A stretch of 64,000 bases of DNA from Ruminococcus sp. (GCA_015066845.1 SVNO01000001.1:62001-126000), one strand, 5' to 3'; counted from the stretch's first letter, positions 1 to 9,800 are shown. A program made the numbers and translations. The notes: generated by a model from the letters alone, not told the origin.

Positions 1-2323
1 TCCGGTCAAGATAGCGCAGCCATTCCCCGATGCTGCATTGTCCTCCCTGTGCGGCACTGCGGTATTCCTTGGCAAGGCGCACAAAGGTTTGTAGATTGTT
101 CCGGCGCACCTGTGCATCCTCATACAGGCTTTGGAGGGAGAGCAAATCAGTTTCGTCATAAATGCGCATGAGCAGTGCTTCCAGCGGCAATGCCTCCGCA
201 TCCGTGCGCATCCGTTCAAAAGATTCCGTGAAAACAAGACATTTCTGGTAGAGCGCGGCATGTTCCTCCGCTGCGGCAGCATCCTCGGCGCAGGCTTTCT
301 GAAATTCCGCAATCTGGAGATAAATGCGCTTGCTTTTGCCATAGAGCTTGAGGTCTGTTAAATCCTCCATGGTAAAGCCGAACATCGGGGAAACGAGTAC
401 GCCTGCCATGGAAAGGTCGGTCAGGGGGTTGTCGAGTACACGCAGGAGATTGTAAATTCTGCGGATTTCCGGTCTGGTGAAATACGCCGGCTGCTCCTCC
501 CCCACCGCAGGAATGCCGCGCGCTTCCAACGCACTGACAAAAGCGGAAGTGTCCTTGGTGCGCAGGAGAATGCAGAAATCCTTCGGGCGGCATGGTCTTA
601 CCACATTGTCGCGGCAATAAACGGGCGTTTCTGCGGCAAGCATATCGGCAATCTGCTGGGCAATGCATTCTGCCTGCGCGTCCACGGGTTGGTCTGTGTC
701 CTCGTTCTCCGTCAGGAGAATCGTGGTGGATGTATCGGGTTTTCCGCGGAACTGCTCCGCGCCGAAATAGAGAAATTCATTCTCGTCATAGGTCACTTCG
801 CCGCAGTCCTGTGCCATCAGCATATGGAACAGCGCGTTGACAAAATCAATCACACCCTTTGAGCTGCGGAAATTCTGGTTGAGGTAAATGCGCGCAATAT
901 CGCCTTTCTGACATTCTGCAAGCGGTGTGCTGTCGTGCAGTGCAGCCATGAAGTTGCGCGGATTTGCCTGTCGGAAGCTGTAAATGGATTGCTTGACATC
1001 GCCGACAAGAAACGCGTTTTCGCCGTAGCGCAGTCCTGCTTCCGTTGCTGTGCAGCCACGCGAGAGAAGCTTGAACAGACAGTCCTGCTTGTTGTTGCAG
1101 TCCTGATACTCGTCAACCATCACAAGGCTGTAGCGGTTCGAGAGCATCTCCCCAAGCTCCGTGCGTTCAATTCTCCCGTCCGCACTCATCCTGCCAAGCA
1201 GGGAAAGTGCCAGCCGTTCGCCGTCATCGAAGCTCAGGACATTGTGCTGCCGTTTTTCCTCGAAAAGCGTCTGCCGATAGTCCTGCGTCAGCTCCAGCAA
1301 AATTGGAATAATAGTGCTCTGCACGGTAATATCCCCTTGCAGGAAGTGCAGCGGTTTCAGAAAATGCTTGACTGCGGCTTTGTATTTCTTTTTGTAAATT
1401 TCACGGAACTGTTGGAACACAATCTTGCTGTCCGTATCCACATCCTTGCGGATGGCAGGAAATTTCGGGAAATCATAGGTATGCACCAACGGATTGTCAA
1501 GGATGCGCTCCATCTCCATTGTGCGCAGGAAATTGTAGTGGAAAAGGATATTTTCCCTGTCCTCGTTCAGCCGTTCGGTAAATTTATTGTTCCCTTTGCC
1601 AAGATAGGCGCGCTGTGCAAAGGGTGCAGCTTTGTCAATCAGCTCCAGTACCTGTGCAAGCTCGGTGCAGATGGAATGCCGGATGCGTGAGAAAACCGTT
1701 TCCATATCGCCGCATACTGCCATGGCGCGTTCCACCCAGTATTCTGGAAACGCGAGAGATTTCATATAATCCGCAACGGAGAGAATCACATGTTCAAGTT
1801 CCTCGTCAGAGCGTGTACAGAAAAAATCAAAAAGCTGCTCAATGGCATCACTGCGCGTTCTGCTCCAGCGGTCAAGGACGGATTGCAGCGCATTCTGTAC
1901 ATAAATGCTTTCCTGCGCAGGTTCAGCCACGCGGAACTGGGAGGATACGTCGCAAAGGTCTGCATTTTCCCGAATCAGATTGAAACAGAATGCGTTGATG
2001 GTTGAAATATTCGCATTTGCAAGCGCGGATTGCTGCTGGAGCAGCCAGCTGTACTGTTCTTCATCCACTTCACTGCCCAGTGCATTCATTGCATCGTTGA
2101 GTGCCGTGTACAATCGCTGCTTCATCTGTGCGGCAGCGTCATTGGTGAAAGTAACGACAATGATGTCCTCCGCCCTGATGCGTGTTTCTGCGTCCGTATT
2201 GGCAAGCAATTGGAGCAGACGTTCCACGAGTACAGCGGTTTTGCCGCTTCCGGCAGCCGCGGAAACGATCACGCTCCTGCCTCTGTCTGTAATTGCCTGT
2301 TCCTGCTGTGATGTCCACTTCAT
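1..2323 (-). CDS. addA: ATP-dependent helicase/nuclease subunit A (AddA), C-terminal part outside the window
   Basis: UvrD-type helicase half of the AddAB enzyme that resects double-strand breaks for RecA-dependent repair in the cytoplasm. About 774 N-terminal residues are present. A Walker A motif (SAAAGSGKTAVL) lies near residues 20-31, the Walker B/DEYQDC motif and the QNFRS helicase motif follow in order. The C-terminal nuclease domain and stop lie beyond base 1. The ATG at 2323 overlaps the addB stop as ATGA, so the two subunits are translationally coupled, as expected for a stoichiometric heterodimer. Family assignment is secure from motifs and from the addB neighbour. Confidence 0.95.
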   Translation of the reverse strand, partial: MKWTSQQEQAITDRGRSVIVSAAAGSGKTAVLVERLLQLLANTDAETRIRAEDIIVVTFTNDAAAQMKQRLYTALNDAMNALGSEVDEEQYSWLLQQQSALANANISTINAFCFNLIRENADLCDVSSQFRVAEPAQESIYVQNALQSVLDRWSRTRSDAIEQLFDFFCTRSDEELEHVILSVADYMKSLAFPEYWVERAMAVCGDMETVFSRIRHSICTELAQVLELIDKAAPFAQRAYLGKGNNKFTERLNEDRENILFHYNFLRTMEMERILDNPLVHTYDFPKFPAIRKDVDTDSKIVFQQFREIYKKKYKAAVKHFLKPLHFLQGDITVQSTIIPILLELTQDYRQTLFEEKRQHNVLSFDDGERLALSLLGRMSADGRIERTELGEMLSNRYSLVMVDEYQDCNNKQDCLFKLLSRGCTATEAGLRYGENAFLVGDVKQSIYSFRQANPRNFMAALHDSTPLAECQKGDIARIYLNQNFRSSKGVIDFVNALFHMLMAQDCGEVTYDENEFLYFGAEQFRGKPDTSTTILLTENEDTDQPVDAQAECIAQQIADMLAAETPVYCRDNVVRPCRPKDFCILLRTKDTSAFVSALEARGIPAVGEEQPAYFTRPEIRRIYNLLRVLDNPLTDLSMAGVLVSPMFGFTMEDLTDLKLYGKSKRIYLQIAEFQKACAEDAAAAEEHAALYQKCLVFTESFERMRTDAEALPLEALLMRIYDETDLLSLQSLYEDAQVRRNNLQTFVRLAKEYRSAAQGGQCSIGEWLRYLDR

Positions 2324-5300
2324 TCGCCCATCTCCTCCGTTTCTGTCGTTTCTTCCCCGAATACCTCCGCAATTGCCGCCTGCTTCTGTGCTTTATTCAT
2401 GCTTTCCGGCTTCTGGCATTCCCTGCCGCACAGGTCACTGCATCCGCAATAGCTGCACGGGAGATTCAGGTAGGGGTCGGGGGAAATGTCGCCGTTTTGC
2501 AGGGCATCTGCCATCTCGCAGATTTTGCGTTCCACATGCTCGCGCAGCTTGACCATCTGCTCGGCATCTACGCTGAACAGCTTGGAATTCTGCGCATCCA
2601 GTACGGGGGTATAGCCCTCCTGCACTTCCGGCTCCATCAGGGGGGCGGCAGCTTCAAGGAGCAGTCCTTTCATGTGGTAGTAATCGTTGAGTACGTCCTC
2701 CGGCGCGGTCTGCTCATCACGTTCCGAATAATGCTTCTGTTCTGGCTGACCGCTTGGCATATAGAGGACACCGCCGGACTGCGCAGAAGGATACAAGCCG
2801 CTTTGCTCAAGGGCAAAGAGGTAAATGAGCATCTGCATATCCAGTCCCCTTGCCAGCTTTTCGGGCGCAAAGGCGCGTTCGCCTGTTTTGTAATCCACCA
2901 CGCGCAGATAGCTTTCGTTTTCATTCATGGATACGTCAACACGGTCAATTTTTCCGATACAGCGTACTTTTCCATCGCGCAGCGTGTACGGCGGCACAGT
3001 GCCCTCGTGCGCTTCATCATGCACGACCACCTCAAAACCGACCGGTACAAAAGTACCGCTGCGCATTTCGTTCTGCATATGCTGAAGCACCTGCAAAAGT
3101 CCCATGCCGGACATACGGTAGTTGAACTGGAAGCGTCCGTCACGGCGCACGGCATCCGAAAAATTATCCGCAGAAAACTGCGCGGAAAGACCACGGATTT
3201 CGGCAAGCAGCTCGTCAGCAGTCAGTGCCGTAAAGGCTGCCATATCGTATTTACGGAGAATCTGCTCCAGACAATAATGCGCAAAATTGCCGGCATTGGC
3301 ATCGGAAAAACGGTTTTCTTCCGGCACATAGAGCCGCAGACAACGGCGCAGGAAATACCAGAACGGACATTTGTAGAAATCCTCGATGCCGGACGGCGAA
3401 AAGGTCAGGCGGCTGCCGAGCAGCCGTTTCATGCGGTCGGAGGACACATGATGGTCGGAAAGCCCCGTCAGCGTGGTGAGCTTCTGCATACGCGATGCGT
3501 ACAGCGGATGTTCCTCTAAAATTTGCCGGATGGCAGGAAGCGACGGGTCATCCGTCCGCAGTGCACGGACAAAGTGGAAATATGCCGATGCCGGAGTACG
3601 GACAAAATAGCTGATGGGGAGTGCATCGGCTGCAACGGTCAGTTCCGGTGCACCTGCAAACATCGCCTGAATCTGCCGGATAACCATGGACGGATGGACG
3701 CGCTCGCCGGCGGTGTTGATGGCAGGGCATGTCAGATAGAGCTGGTGTGCAGGCGCAGAAAAGAGCTTGTGAATGACAAGACGTTCATCGGAGTACAGCT
3801 CAAAAAACATACGGGAAATGACAATATCCTGCTTTTCCAGTTCTTCCAGCTCCTGCCGCGTGAACATACCACCGAGCTGAATATCGCCGGGGAATACACC
3901 TTCATTCACGCCCATGACAAAGACAATGGACGGACTGCTGAGTCTTGCAGTCTGCGCTTCAACAATTTGTACGCTGTCAAGCGTTTGGGGCGGTACGGCA
4001 AAGGTGGTATTGCTGATGAGCATTCCGAGCAGCTCTGCAAATTCGAAAAGCTCCATTTTCTGTCCGCCACAGGAGGACACAATGGTATCGAGAATGTCCA
4101 TGAGCATATTCCACACCGTTGTAAATTCACGACGGCGCAGTGTGTCAAGCCCATCAAGATAGGCTGCATTTTCCGCCTGTCTGTCATTGAGATGCACACA
4201 AAGTGCGGTGCAGATCGTCCGGACATCCTGTCCCACACATGCACTGCGCAATGCTGCAATGCGTTCCGTCACATCCAGCCTCGTCTGTTCAAGCACCTCG
4301 CCGCCGAACGGTTCTGCACGTTCCGTACAGCCCGACTGTGCATCCCAGAACGGTGTCAGCCAATCCTGCCCGTCAATGCCCCATGTGAAGCAGAAATGCT
4401 CCAGCATGGACACATCCACCGCAGAATAGCCGAAAAACGGATTCTTCATCAGGCGCAGCAGATCCTGCGTATCCAATGTTTCACGCGCAAGCACGGCAAG
4501 CAGTGAGAGAACATAGCGCATCAGCTCCGTGTACTGCACGGGGGATGGAAACGAAATATGGTAGGGCAGCTCGTACCGCTGCATGGCATGTTCCAGTACG
4601 GAACCGTAGGCACTCAGGGATTTGACTGCTACGGCAATGTCGCGGCAATGCAGAGAGCTGTCCTCGGAAAGCTGCTTGACGATGGTCGCACAGATGTATT
4701 CTGCCTCGGCGGTCGGGTCGGTCGTTTCGATGATGTGGACATGTCCGGCATAGTCAGCAGGTCTTGTCACAGGACGGAGAATCTGGCTGCTGACAGCGCA
4801 CAGGTCGGGGTGAAAGGTTCGCAGGAATTCCGTACAGCGTTCGGACTGCACCGGCAGCCGCTTTTCCTGTGCCATGCGCACAAGTGCACGATAGGTACGG
4901 TTTCCGCCCTCAAAAATGGGCGAAAGCTTTGCATCCGGCTCGTCCGTGCGGATGGCAGCTGTGATGGACTCTGCCTGTGAGAGCATCACATCAAGCATGG
5001 CGTACTGGTCGCCCGTGAAGCTGTCAAATTCATCAATATAGATGGATTTCCCCTTGAAATAGCCATGTACATCCGCGCGCAATGCTGCCTCGGACAGGTC
5101 GGTCAGACTGTCGTAGAGATTGTGTTCACGCAGGATCCGTTCGTATTCCAGCAAAATCACAGCAATATCAGCAGTCTTTTCACGCAGACGGTCAGGGAGG
5201 GCTGCGGCGGCATCGTGGAGCTTTTCGGAAGTGACGCCGGCTTTGCGAAGCTTGACAATGAGCGAGAGCATCCGGTCGATGAAATCCGCGGAATCACTGC

Positions 5301-5637
5301 GCCGCTGTAATGCCTGCAAATCACCGCGCGCGGCAACACTGCGCACAGCCTGATAGAGAAAAACAAGCTTTTCTTGGTCGCCTGCATAGGCGGCAGTACG
5401 CAGATTTTCGCCGCATTCCTTGAAAATGCTGCGTGATAATGTAGCAAAACTACAGGTTTGCAGACGGTTGAAGGCTTGTGCGCCCATGGCACGGTACAGC
5501 CGCTTTTCTTCCTCAAAGGAAAACTGCTCCGGAACAAGCACGAGGACGGTTCTGCCGGCAGCAATGTCCTGCACCATCCGTTCCATCAGTCGGGTGGATT
5601 TTCCTGTACCGCATCCGCCGAGAATACAATTGAGCAT
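2320..5637 (-). CDS. addB: ATP-dependent helicase/deoxyribonuclease subunit B (AddB)
   Basis: Second subunit of the AddAB recombination helicase-nuclease; 1105 residues, usual length. A Walker A motif (GGCGTGKST) is at residues 6-14. The nuclease motif with DYKTGE lies in the C-terminal third. A cysteine near CPFWYF and the C-terminal cluster CSYCGC/CGREC match the iron-sulfur ligands of AddB. The ATG at 5637 is preferred because homologues begin just before the P-loop. An in-frame upstream ATG at 5673 would use a ribosome site that overlaps the expected transcription start of the promoter at 5694-5722. First gene of an addB-addA operon. Confidence 0.95.
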   Translation of the reverse strand: MLNCILGGCGTGKSTRLMERMVQDIAAGRTVLVLVPEQFSFEEEKRLYRAMGAQAFNRLQTCSFATLSRSIFKECGENLRTAAYAGDQEKLVFLYQAVRSVAARGDLQALQRRSDSADFIDRMLSLIVKLRKAGVTSEKLHDAAAALPDRLREKTADIAVILLEYERILREHNLYDSLTDLSEAALRADVHGYFKGKSIYIDEFDSFTGDQYAMLDVMLSQAESITAAIRTDEPDAKLSPIFEGGNRTYRALVRMAQEKRLPVQSERCTEFLRTFHPDLCAVSSQILRPVTRPADYAGHVHIIETTDPTAEAEYICATIVKQLSEDSSLHCRDIAVAVKSLSAYGSVLEHAMQRYELPYHISFPSPVQYTELMRYVLSLLAVLARETLDTQDLLRLMKNPFFGYSAVDVSMLEHFCFTWGIDGQDWLTPFWDAQSGCTERAEPFGGEVLEQTRLDVTERIAALRSACVGQDVRTICTALCVHLNDRQAENAAYLDGLDTLRRREFTTVWNMLMDILDTIVSSCGGQKMELFEFAELLGMLISNTTFAVPPQTLDSVQIVEAQTARLSSPSIVFVMGVNEGVFPGDIQLGGMFTRQELEELEKQDIVISRMFFELYSDERLVIHKLFSAPAHQLYLTCPAINTAGERVHPSMVIRQIQAMFAGAPELTVAADALPISYFVRTPASAYFHFVRALRTDDPSLPAIRQILEEHPLYASRMQKLTTLTGLSDHHVSSDRMKRLLGSRLTFSPSGIEDFYKCPFWYFLRRCLRLYVPEENRFSDANAGNFAHYCLEQILRKYDMAAFTALTADELLAEIRGLSAQFSADNFSDAVRRDGRFQFNYRMSGMGLLQVLQHMQNEMRSGTFVPVGFEVVVHDEAHEGTVPPYTLRDGKVRCIGKIDRVDVSMNENESYLRVVDYKTGERAFAPEKLARGLDMQMLIYLFALEQSGLYPSAQSGGVLYMPSGQPEQKHYSERDEQTAPEDVLNDYYHMKGLLLEAAAPLMEPEVQEGYTPVLDAQNSKLFSVDAEQMVKLREHVERKICEMADALQNGDISPDPYLNLPCSYCGCSDLCGRECQKPESMNKAQKQAAIAEVFGEETTETEEMGE

Positions 5638-5693
5638 GGTAGTAGTTCGACTCCTTTCCGTTTGCTGTCGCATTGCAATAAATGTTCCTTTCC

Positions 5694-5722
5694 ATTATAC
5701 AACGAAATGCCGTTTTCGTCAA
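5694..5722 (-). promoter_or_regulatory. Sigma-A promoter for addBA
   Basis: On the minus strand TTGACG, a 17-bp spacer and TATAAT are visible (-35 at 5717-5722, -10 at 5694-5699). It is back to back with the promoter at 5742-5771, so addBA and the dockerin gene diverge from one short control region. Confidence 0.8.
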
Positions 5723-5741
5723 CTATTTGCACAGAATATTC

Positions 5742-5771
5742 TTGACAGGACACCGGCTTCAATGGTATAAT
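5742..5771 (+). promoter_or_regulatory. Sigma-A promoter for the dockerin protein gene
   Basis: Perfect consensus hexamers TTGACA (5742-5747) and TATAAT (5766-5771) with an 18-bp spacer, about 30 bp before the start codon. Confidence 0.85.
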
Positions 5772-5801
5772 GTACAAAAAGCACGGAAAGGATGAATGGT
5801 C

Positions 5802-6824
5802 ATGCAACTGTTTACCATGGCTGCGGCATTGCTCGCAGGCGCAATTCTCCCCACTGGCACACATCTTCTCTACCACCACTATTCTGCCTACGATACACGG
5901 GATAGTCAGCTGTTCTGTTATCACGCATCCACGCAGGAGCAAGTGGAGCTTCAGGATGCCTCCTTTGTTCACGCAATGAACGGCGATTTTGGAAGTCACT
6001 GTTATGATATTACATTCATGGCGATCGACCCTTTGGCAGATGAGTGGGATATTTTCCGCTACAACACCATCAGCCGGAAGCTCGAAAACCTCACGGAGCG
6101 CAGCGGATTCCGGAACGAGGACCCGAAATTCTCCCCCGATGGCAATTCACTTGTATTCAAGCGCGGCTACTGGAGCCACGAGGCGAATGATTTTGTCTAT
6201 GACCTTGCCCTGATGGATCTGCGCACAAAGGACATTACCATGCTCACAAACGGTGGCGGTGAGGAGTCCATGCCCTGTTTCTCGCCCGATGGCAGGACGG
6301 TATATTATGCGCAGTCCGGAAATGGAGAAACGGCGATATGCAGTCTTTCTCTTGACACACTCGAAACACAATGCCTTTACACGGAATCCGGCGTTCATGC
6401 CTATTATCCGATGGCAGCCGAAAGCGGTCTGTATTTCTCCAAATGGCACTCCCCCACTCTGCGCAATGACTGCATTGTCCGGCTGACGGACGCTGTACCG
6501 GAGCTTTTGCCGTTCAACGATACGGCGTACAACTGCTCAGATGTATTCCCCTGTCCGGACGGCGGAATGCTGTTCAGCTCCTCCAGGGACGGCAGCTATG
6601 ACATGTATTACTTTGACGGTACGCAGGAATTCCCACTGACTTCCTGCAATTCCCAATTGCAGGAGCTTGGTGCGTCGTGCTTTACGGCGCAGGATACGCA
6701 GATCATTGTCAGGGAAACGCTTGATTTTCTCCTCTGCCGCGGGCAATCCGGCAAAAACATGGATGCCAATGGGGATGGCGTTGTCGATGGCTTCGACCTT
6801 GCCATGCTCAAACGAATGAAATAA
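5802..6824 (+). CDS. Secreted beta-propeller (TolB/PD40-like) protein with a C-terminal dockerin-type repeat
   Basis: 340 residues. A short hydrophobic N-terminus (about residues 3-20) may be a signal peptide, though it lacks the usual basic start. The body has PD40/WD40-like strands with repeats of the type DPKFSPDGNSLVF and MPCFSPDGRTVYY, as in TolB-like propellers. The last about 20 residues, DANGDGVVDGFDLAMLKRM, are a calcium-binding dockerin I-type loop-helix. Only one such repeat is present, whereas cellulosomal dockerins normally have two. An ATG at 5796 is also possible, but the GGAAAGG site at 5785-5791 is better spaced for 5802. The ligand or substrate is unknown; the dockerin repeat suggests an extracellular, possibly scaffold-attached protein. 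Confidence 0.75.
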   Translation: MQLFTMAAALLAGAILPTGTHLLYHHYSAYDTRDSQLFCYHASTQEQVELQDASFVHAMNGDFGSHCYDITFMAIDPLADEWDIFRYNTISRKLENLTERSGFRNEDPKFSPDGNSLVFKRGYWSHEANDFVYDLALMDLRTKDITMLTNGGGEESMPCFSPDGRTVYYAQSGNGETAICSLSLDTLETQCLYTESGVHAYYPMAAESGLYFSKWHSPTLRNDCIVRLTDAVPELLPFNDTAYNCSDVFPCPDGGMLFSSSRDGSYDMYYFDGTQEFPLTSCNSQLQELGASCFTAQDTQIIVRETLDFLLCRGQSGKNMDANGDGVVDGFDLAMLKRMK

Positions 6825-6864
6825 GACAAATCGTTGATATTCTGCACAATTCACAAAAAATGAA

Positions 6865-6893
6865 TTGCATTATGGTGAAAAATATGCTATAAT
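6865..6893 (+). promoter_or_regulatory. Sigma-A promoter for the diguanylate cyclase/solute-binding operon
   Basis: TTGCAT (6865-6870), 17-bp spacer, TATAAT (6888-6893). The leader to the start codon at 7016 is about 115 nt. I see no c-di-GMP riboswitch consensus in it. Confidence 0.75.
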
Positions 6894-7015
6894 ATATGTA
6901 CAGCTTGTCAAAATATGGCGGAACGGCGTTCTGCATAGGAGAATTCAGAACCTTGCCGCGAAAAACCGGATCGTTTGCAGCTGAATCCAACGTTCTTTTT
7001 TGAGGGGGAGAGAAC

Positions 7016-8509
7016 ATGAAAATCAAAACAAACAACGACAGCAACCAAAAATTAGTACAGCTCCGACAATCCATGATTTTAGCATTTATCGCGCTAATAG
7101 GCTTTGTTATCGTTTTCTTCTCGGTGCTTGTAATGAACAAGACGGATGATGTACTTAAAAACAAGGTCAGCAATATGGCATCCGCACTGACAGTGCAGAT
7201 GAAAATGAACATCAATAGCTACCTTTCCAAGATGGAAACCACCTGCGCATTGGTTTTCGTTGCCGAGGAAGTTTACCAGTATGACGCAACCAATGCGGAT
7301 CTGGACGCTTACGAGGCATTATCTACGGAGAAAATCATTTCCGACAAGCTCTTTGACTTGTGCATCATGGAAAACTATGTCGATTTCGGCATTGTCTACC
7401 GCAATAATCATGTGGTCGGCAAGGTATCCAACGGTACAATTGAGCTGTTCGGTGAGCACCTGTTCACGGATTTGGAATCCATGATCAACCGCAGCCGTAC
7501 CCATGACGGCTGGGCAACCGGCTACAATGGAGATTTCAAGCGCATTTATTATGTCAAGCGGATTCACGAAAATGCTGTGCTTGTGACATCGTTCTATACC
7601 ACGGAGCTGGAGGAAGTCTTTGAGCATCCGGGCGGTATGGGTGATATGACCATCCGGCTGCTGGAAAAAAACGACATTGTAATCTATTCGTCCAAGGACG
7701 GCGAAACAGGCACGAAGCTTGACGAGGACATTGCAAGCCGAATCAGCGCACAGACCTCGGCAACCTCCATGGACAACCACTACATGATTAACGTCAACAG
7801 CTGCGGTGACGACTGGCGTGTAATCTGTTCAATTCCGACGCAGATCATTCTCAAGGAGAAAAAGGAGATCCAGCTGTTCATTGCCATTGTTGGACTGCTC
7901 ACGGCATTGAGTGCGGTCATCATCAGCGTGTGGATTTCCAACCGCATTTCTACACCCGTGCACGACATGGTCAACGTCCTCGATGAAAAGGCACATATCG
8001 ACCAGCTCACCGGCGTTCTGAACAAGCGGTCATTTGAGGAATCGGCGGACAAGGCGTTCCACCTCGACAATTCTCCGGAGCGTTACGCGCTGATTCTTAT
8101 TGATGTGGACAATTTCAAAGGTGTCAACGATACACTCGGTCATGCTTACGGCGACAAAGTGCTTGCCGGTGTGGGCAATATTCTCCAGACGGTATTCCGC
8201 GCCGATGATTTTCTCGGCAGACTCGGCGGCGATGAATTCTGTGTACTGCTCTATCTGCCGAAATCTGCCACGGAGCAGGAAATTACAGAATATACCAGTG
8301 AAAAATGCCGTCAGCTTTGCCAGTCGTTCCGCAACAATTACACGGGCGATGATGGAAAGTACAAAATTTCCGCAAGCGTCGGTGTTGCACTCTTTCCGCA
8401 TCATGGGCAGACCTTTACGGAATTGTACCAATGTGCAGACAAGGCATTGTATCAGTCCAAGCGCAAGGGTAAGGATACCTTTACCATTTTTACGGAGGAA
8501 TACAAATGA
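7016..8509 (+). CDS. Membrane diguanylate cyclase with extracytoplasmic Cache-type sensor domain
   Basis: 497 residues. A first membrane helix (about 20-41) and a second (about 285-307) enclose an extracellular Cache-like sensor region. A short linker leads to a GGDEF domain starting with DQLTGVLNKRSFEE. The active-site GGDEF is near residues 404-408, and an RADD inhibitory (I-site) motif sits five residues before it, so the enzyme should make c-di-GMP from two GTP and be product-inhibited. A strong GGGGGAG site precedes the ATG. The stop overlaps the next gene as ATGA, so the cyclase is coupled to a solute-binding lipoprotein that may be its ligand-sensing partner. Confidence 0.93.
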   Translation: MKIKTNNDSNQKLVQLRQSMILAFIALIGFVIVFFSVLVMNKTDDVLKNKVSNMASALTVQMKMNINSYLSKMETTCALVFVAEEVYQYDATNADLDAYEALSTEKIISDKLFDLCIMENYVDFGIVYRNNHVVGKVSNGTIELFGEHLFTDLESMINRSRTHDGWATGYNGDFKRIYYVKRIHENAVLVTSFYTTELEEVFEHPGGMGDMTIRLLEKNDIVIYSSKDGETGTKLDEDIASRISAQTSATSMDNHYMINVNSCGDDWRVICSIPTQIILKEKKEIQLFIAIVGLLTALSAVIISVWISNRISTPVHDMVNVLDEKAHIDQLTGVLNKRSFEESADKAFHLDNSPERYALILIDVDNFKGVNDTLGHAYGDKVLAGVGNILQTVFRADDFLGRLGGDEFCVLLYLPKSATEQEITEYTSEKCRQLCQSFRNNYTGDDGKYKISASVGVALFPHHGQTFTELYQCADKALYQSKRKGKDTFTIFTEEYK

Positions 8510-9774
8510 ATCGCAGATTTCTTTTGATTGCAGCGTGTACCGCGCTCCTGTTGACTTCAGGTTGTTCGGAACGAACAGTCATTACCTCCCACGAGGAGCA
8601 GATCGAAATTTCCTTGTCGTGGTGGGGCAACGACCAGCGCAACGAATACACCATCGAAGCGGTCAAACTCTTTGAAAAGCACCATCCCAATATCAAGGTC
8701 AAATGCAATTATTCCGAGTGGTCGGGCTATCAGGCGCGCAGTGACGTGCAAATGGTTTCTGGCACGGAAGCGGATGTCATGCAGATCAACTATGCATGGA
8801 TCGAGCAGTATTCCCCCGATGGTACGGGGTTTTACGACATTCAGCAGCTTTCTGAACATGTGGACTTGTCCAATTTCACAAGGGAAGAGCTGGATTATGG
8901 AATGCAGAACGACAGCCTCAATGCCATCCCCATTGCACTGAATACGCAGAGCGTCTACATCAACAAAACCATCTATGATTCTTATGGGCTGGAAGTTCCC
9001 AAAACATGGGAGGATTATTTTGCCGCCGCGGAAGTCATGCGCGGAAAAGTCTATCCGCTTGCAATGACTTCCAAATCCTCGTGGTTCTTCATTACCGCCT
9101 ATGCCGAGCAGGTCAGCGGCAAGCAGTTCATGACGATGGAAGGCAATTTGAATTTCACAGCGGAAGAACTGCGCATTATGCTTGAATTCTACTGCCGGCT
9201 TGTGAATGAAAAGGTCATGCCGCAGGTGGAATATTTTGAACGACTCGCGCCGGAGGATGGTATTTATGCCGGTATTGTGGCATGGCTGAGCGATGGTTCA
9301 AGCTACTGCGACCGTGCGGTGAACAATGGCTATGAGTATATTGTGACGGATTATCCTGTCGATTCCTCCTCGCAGGTTGGTGATGGCTGGTATGCAAAGC
9401 CTGCAACCATGTACGCCATCAGCCGGAATACCGACCATCCGGAGGAAGCGGCAATGCTGCTCAATTACCTGCTCAATTCCTCGGAGATGGCAAATTTACA
9501 GCGCATTGAAAAGGGCATTCCACTGAGTGAAGCAGCGCAGAATTACCTGAATGAACATGAGCTGCTTGATGGGATGCAGTATGTGGCGTTTGAAAAAATG
9601 AATGAATATCGGGATAATCTCTCTGTCATCAGTCCCTATTTCGAGAATGAAGCACTCATTGCAGCATTCCGTGACGCGTCGAATGCTGTGCTCTACGGAA
9701 AGGCTGACGCGCAGACACAGGCAGAAATTCTCTACGAAACCTTTGATGATATTTTACGCGATGCCAAGGCATAG
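8506..9774 (+). CDS. Extracellular solute-binding lipoprotein (family 1, sugar-type)
   Basis: 422 residues with a lipoprotein signal peptide (basic start, hydrophobic core, lipobox LTSGC, mature Cys at residue 20). The fold is that of ABC sugar-binding proteins: an early SLSWWGNDQ strand, the EAVKLFEKHHPNIKV helix and the EADVMQINYAW region. Such proteins normally deliver carbohydrate to an ABC importer, but no permease or ATPase is adjacent. Its start overlaps the upstream diguanylate cyclase by four bases. I infer that it presents a ligand to the cyclase sensor domain or binds a nutrient for an unlinked importer. Confidence 0.88.
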   Translation: MNRRFLLIAACTALLLTSGCSERTVITSHEEQIEISLSWWGNDQRNEYTIEAVKLFEKHHPNIKVKCNYSEWSGYQARSDVQMVSGTEADVMQINYAWIEQYSPDGTGFYDIQQLSEHVDLSNFTREELDYGMQNDSLNAIPIALNTQSVYINKTIYDSYGLEVPKTWEDYFAAAEVMRGKVYPLAMTSKSSWFFITAYAEQVSGKQFMTMEGNLNFTAEELRIMLEFYCRLVNEKVMPQVEYFERLAPEDGIYAGIVAWLSDGSSYCDRAVNNGYEYIVTDYPVDSSSQVGDGWYAKPATMYAISRNTDHPEEAAMLLNYLLNSSEMANLQRIEKGIPLSEAAQNYLNEHELLDGMQYVAFEKMNEYRDNLSVISPYFENEALIAAFRDASNAVLYGKADAQTQAEILYETFDDILRDAKA

Positions 9775-9778
9775 AAAA

Positions 9779-9800
9779 CACCCCCGCGGCTGCGGGGGTG
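9779..9800 (-). terminator. GC-rich hairpin, terminator of the Asn/Gln-rich small gene
   Basis: Nine-base-pair stem CACCCCCGC/GCGGGGGTG with a four-base loop. On the minus strand it is followed by TTTTC, so it fits an intrinsic terminator for the gene ending at 9820. On the plus strand there is no T-run, though it may still protect the 3' end of the lipoprotein mRNA. Confidence 0.65.

Noticed and set aside
2293-4506. Two long plus-strand frames (408 and 327 residues) antisense to addB
   Set aside because: Shadows of addB without start signals or domain motifs.
6894-7015. c-di-GMP riboswitch upstream of the diguanylate cyclase
   Set aside because: No GEMM-I or class II consensus blocks are visible in the leader.
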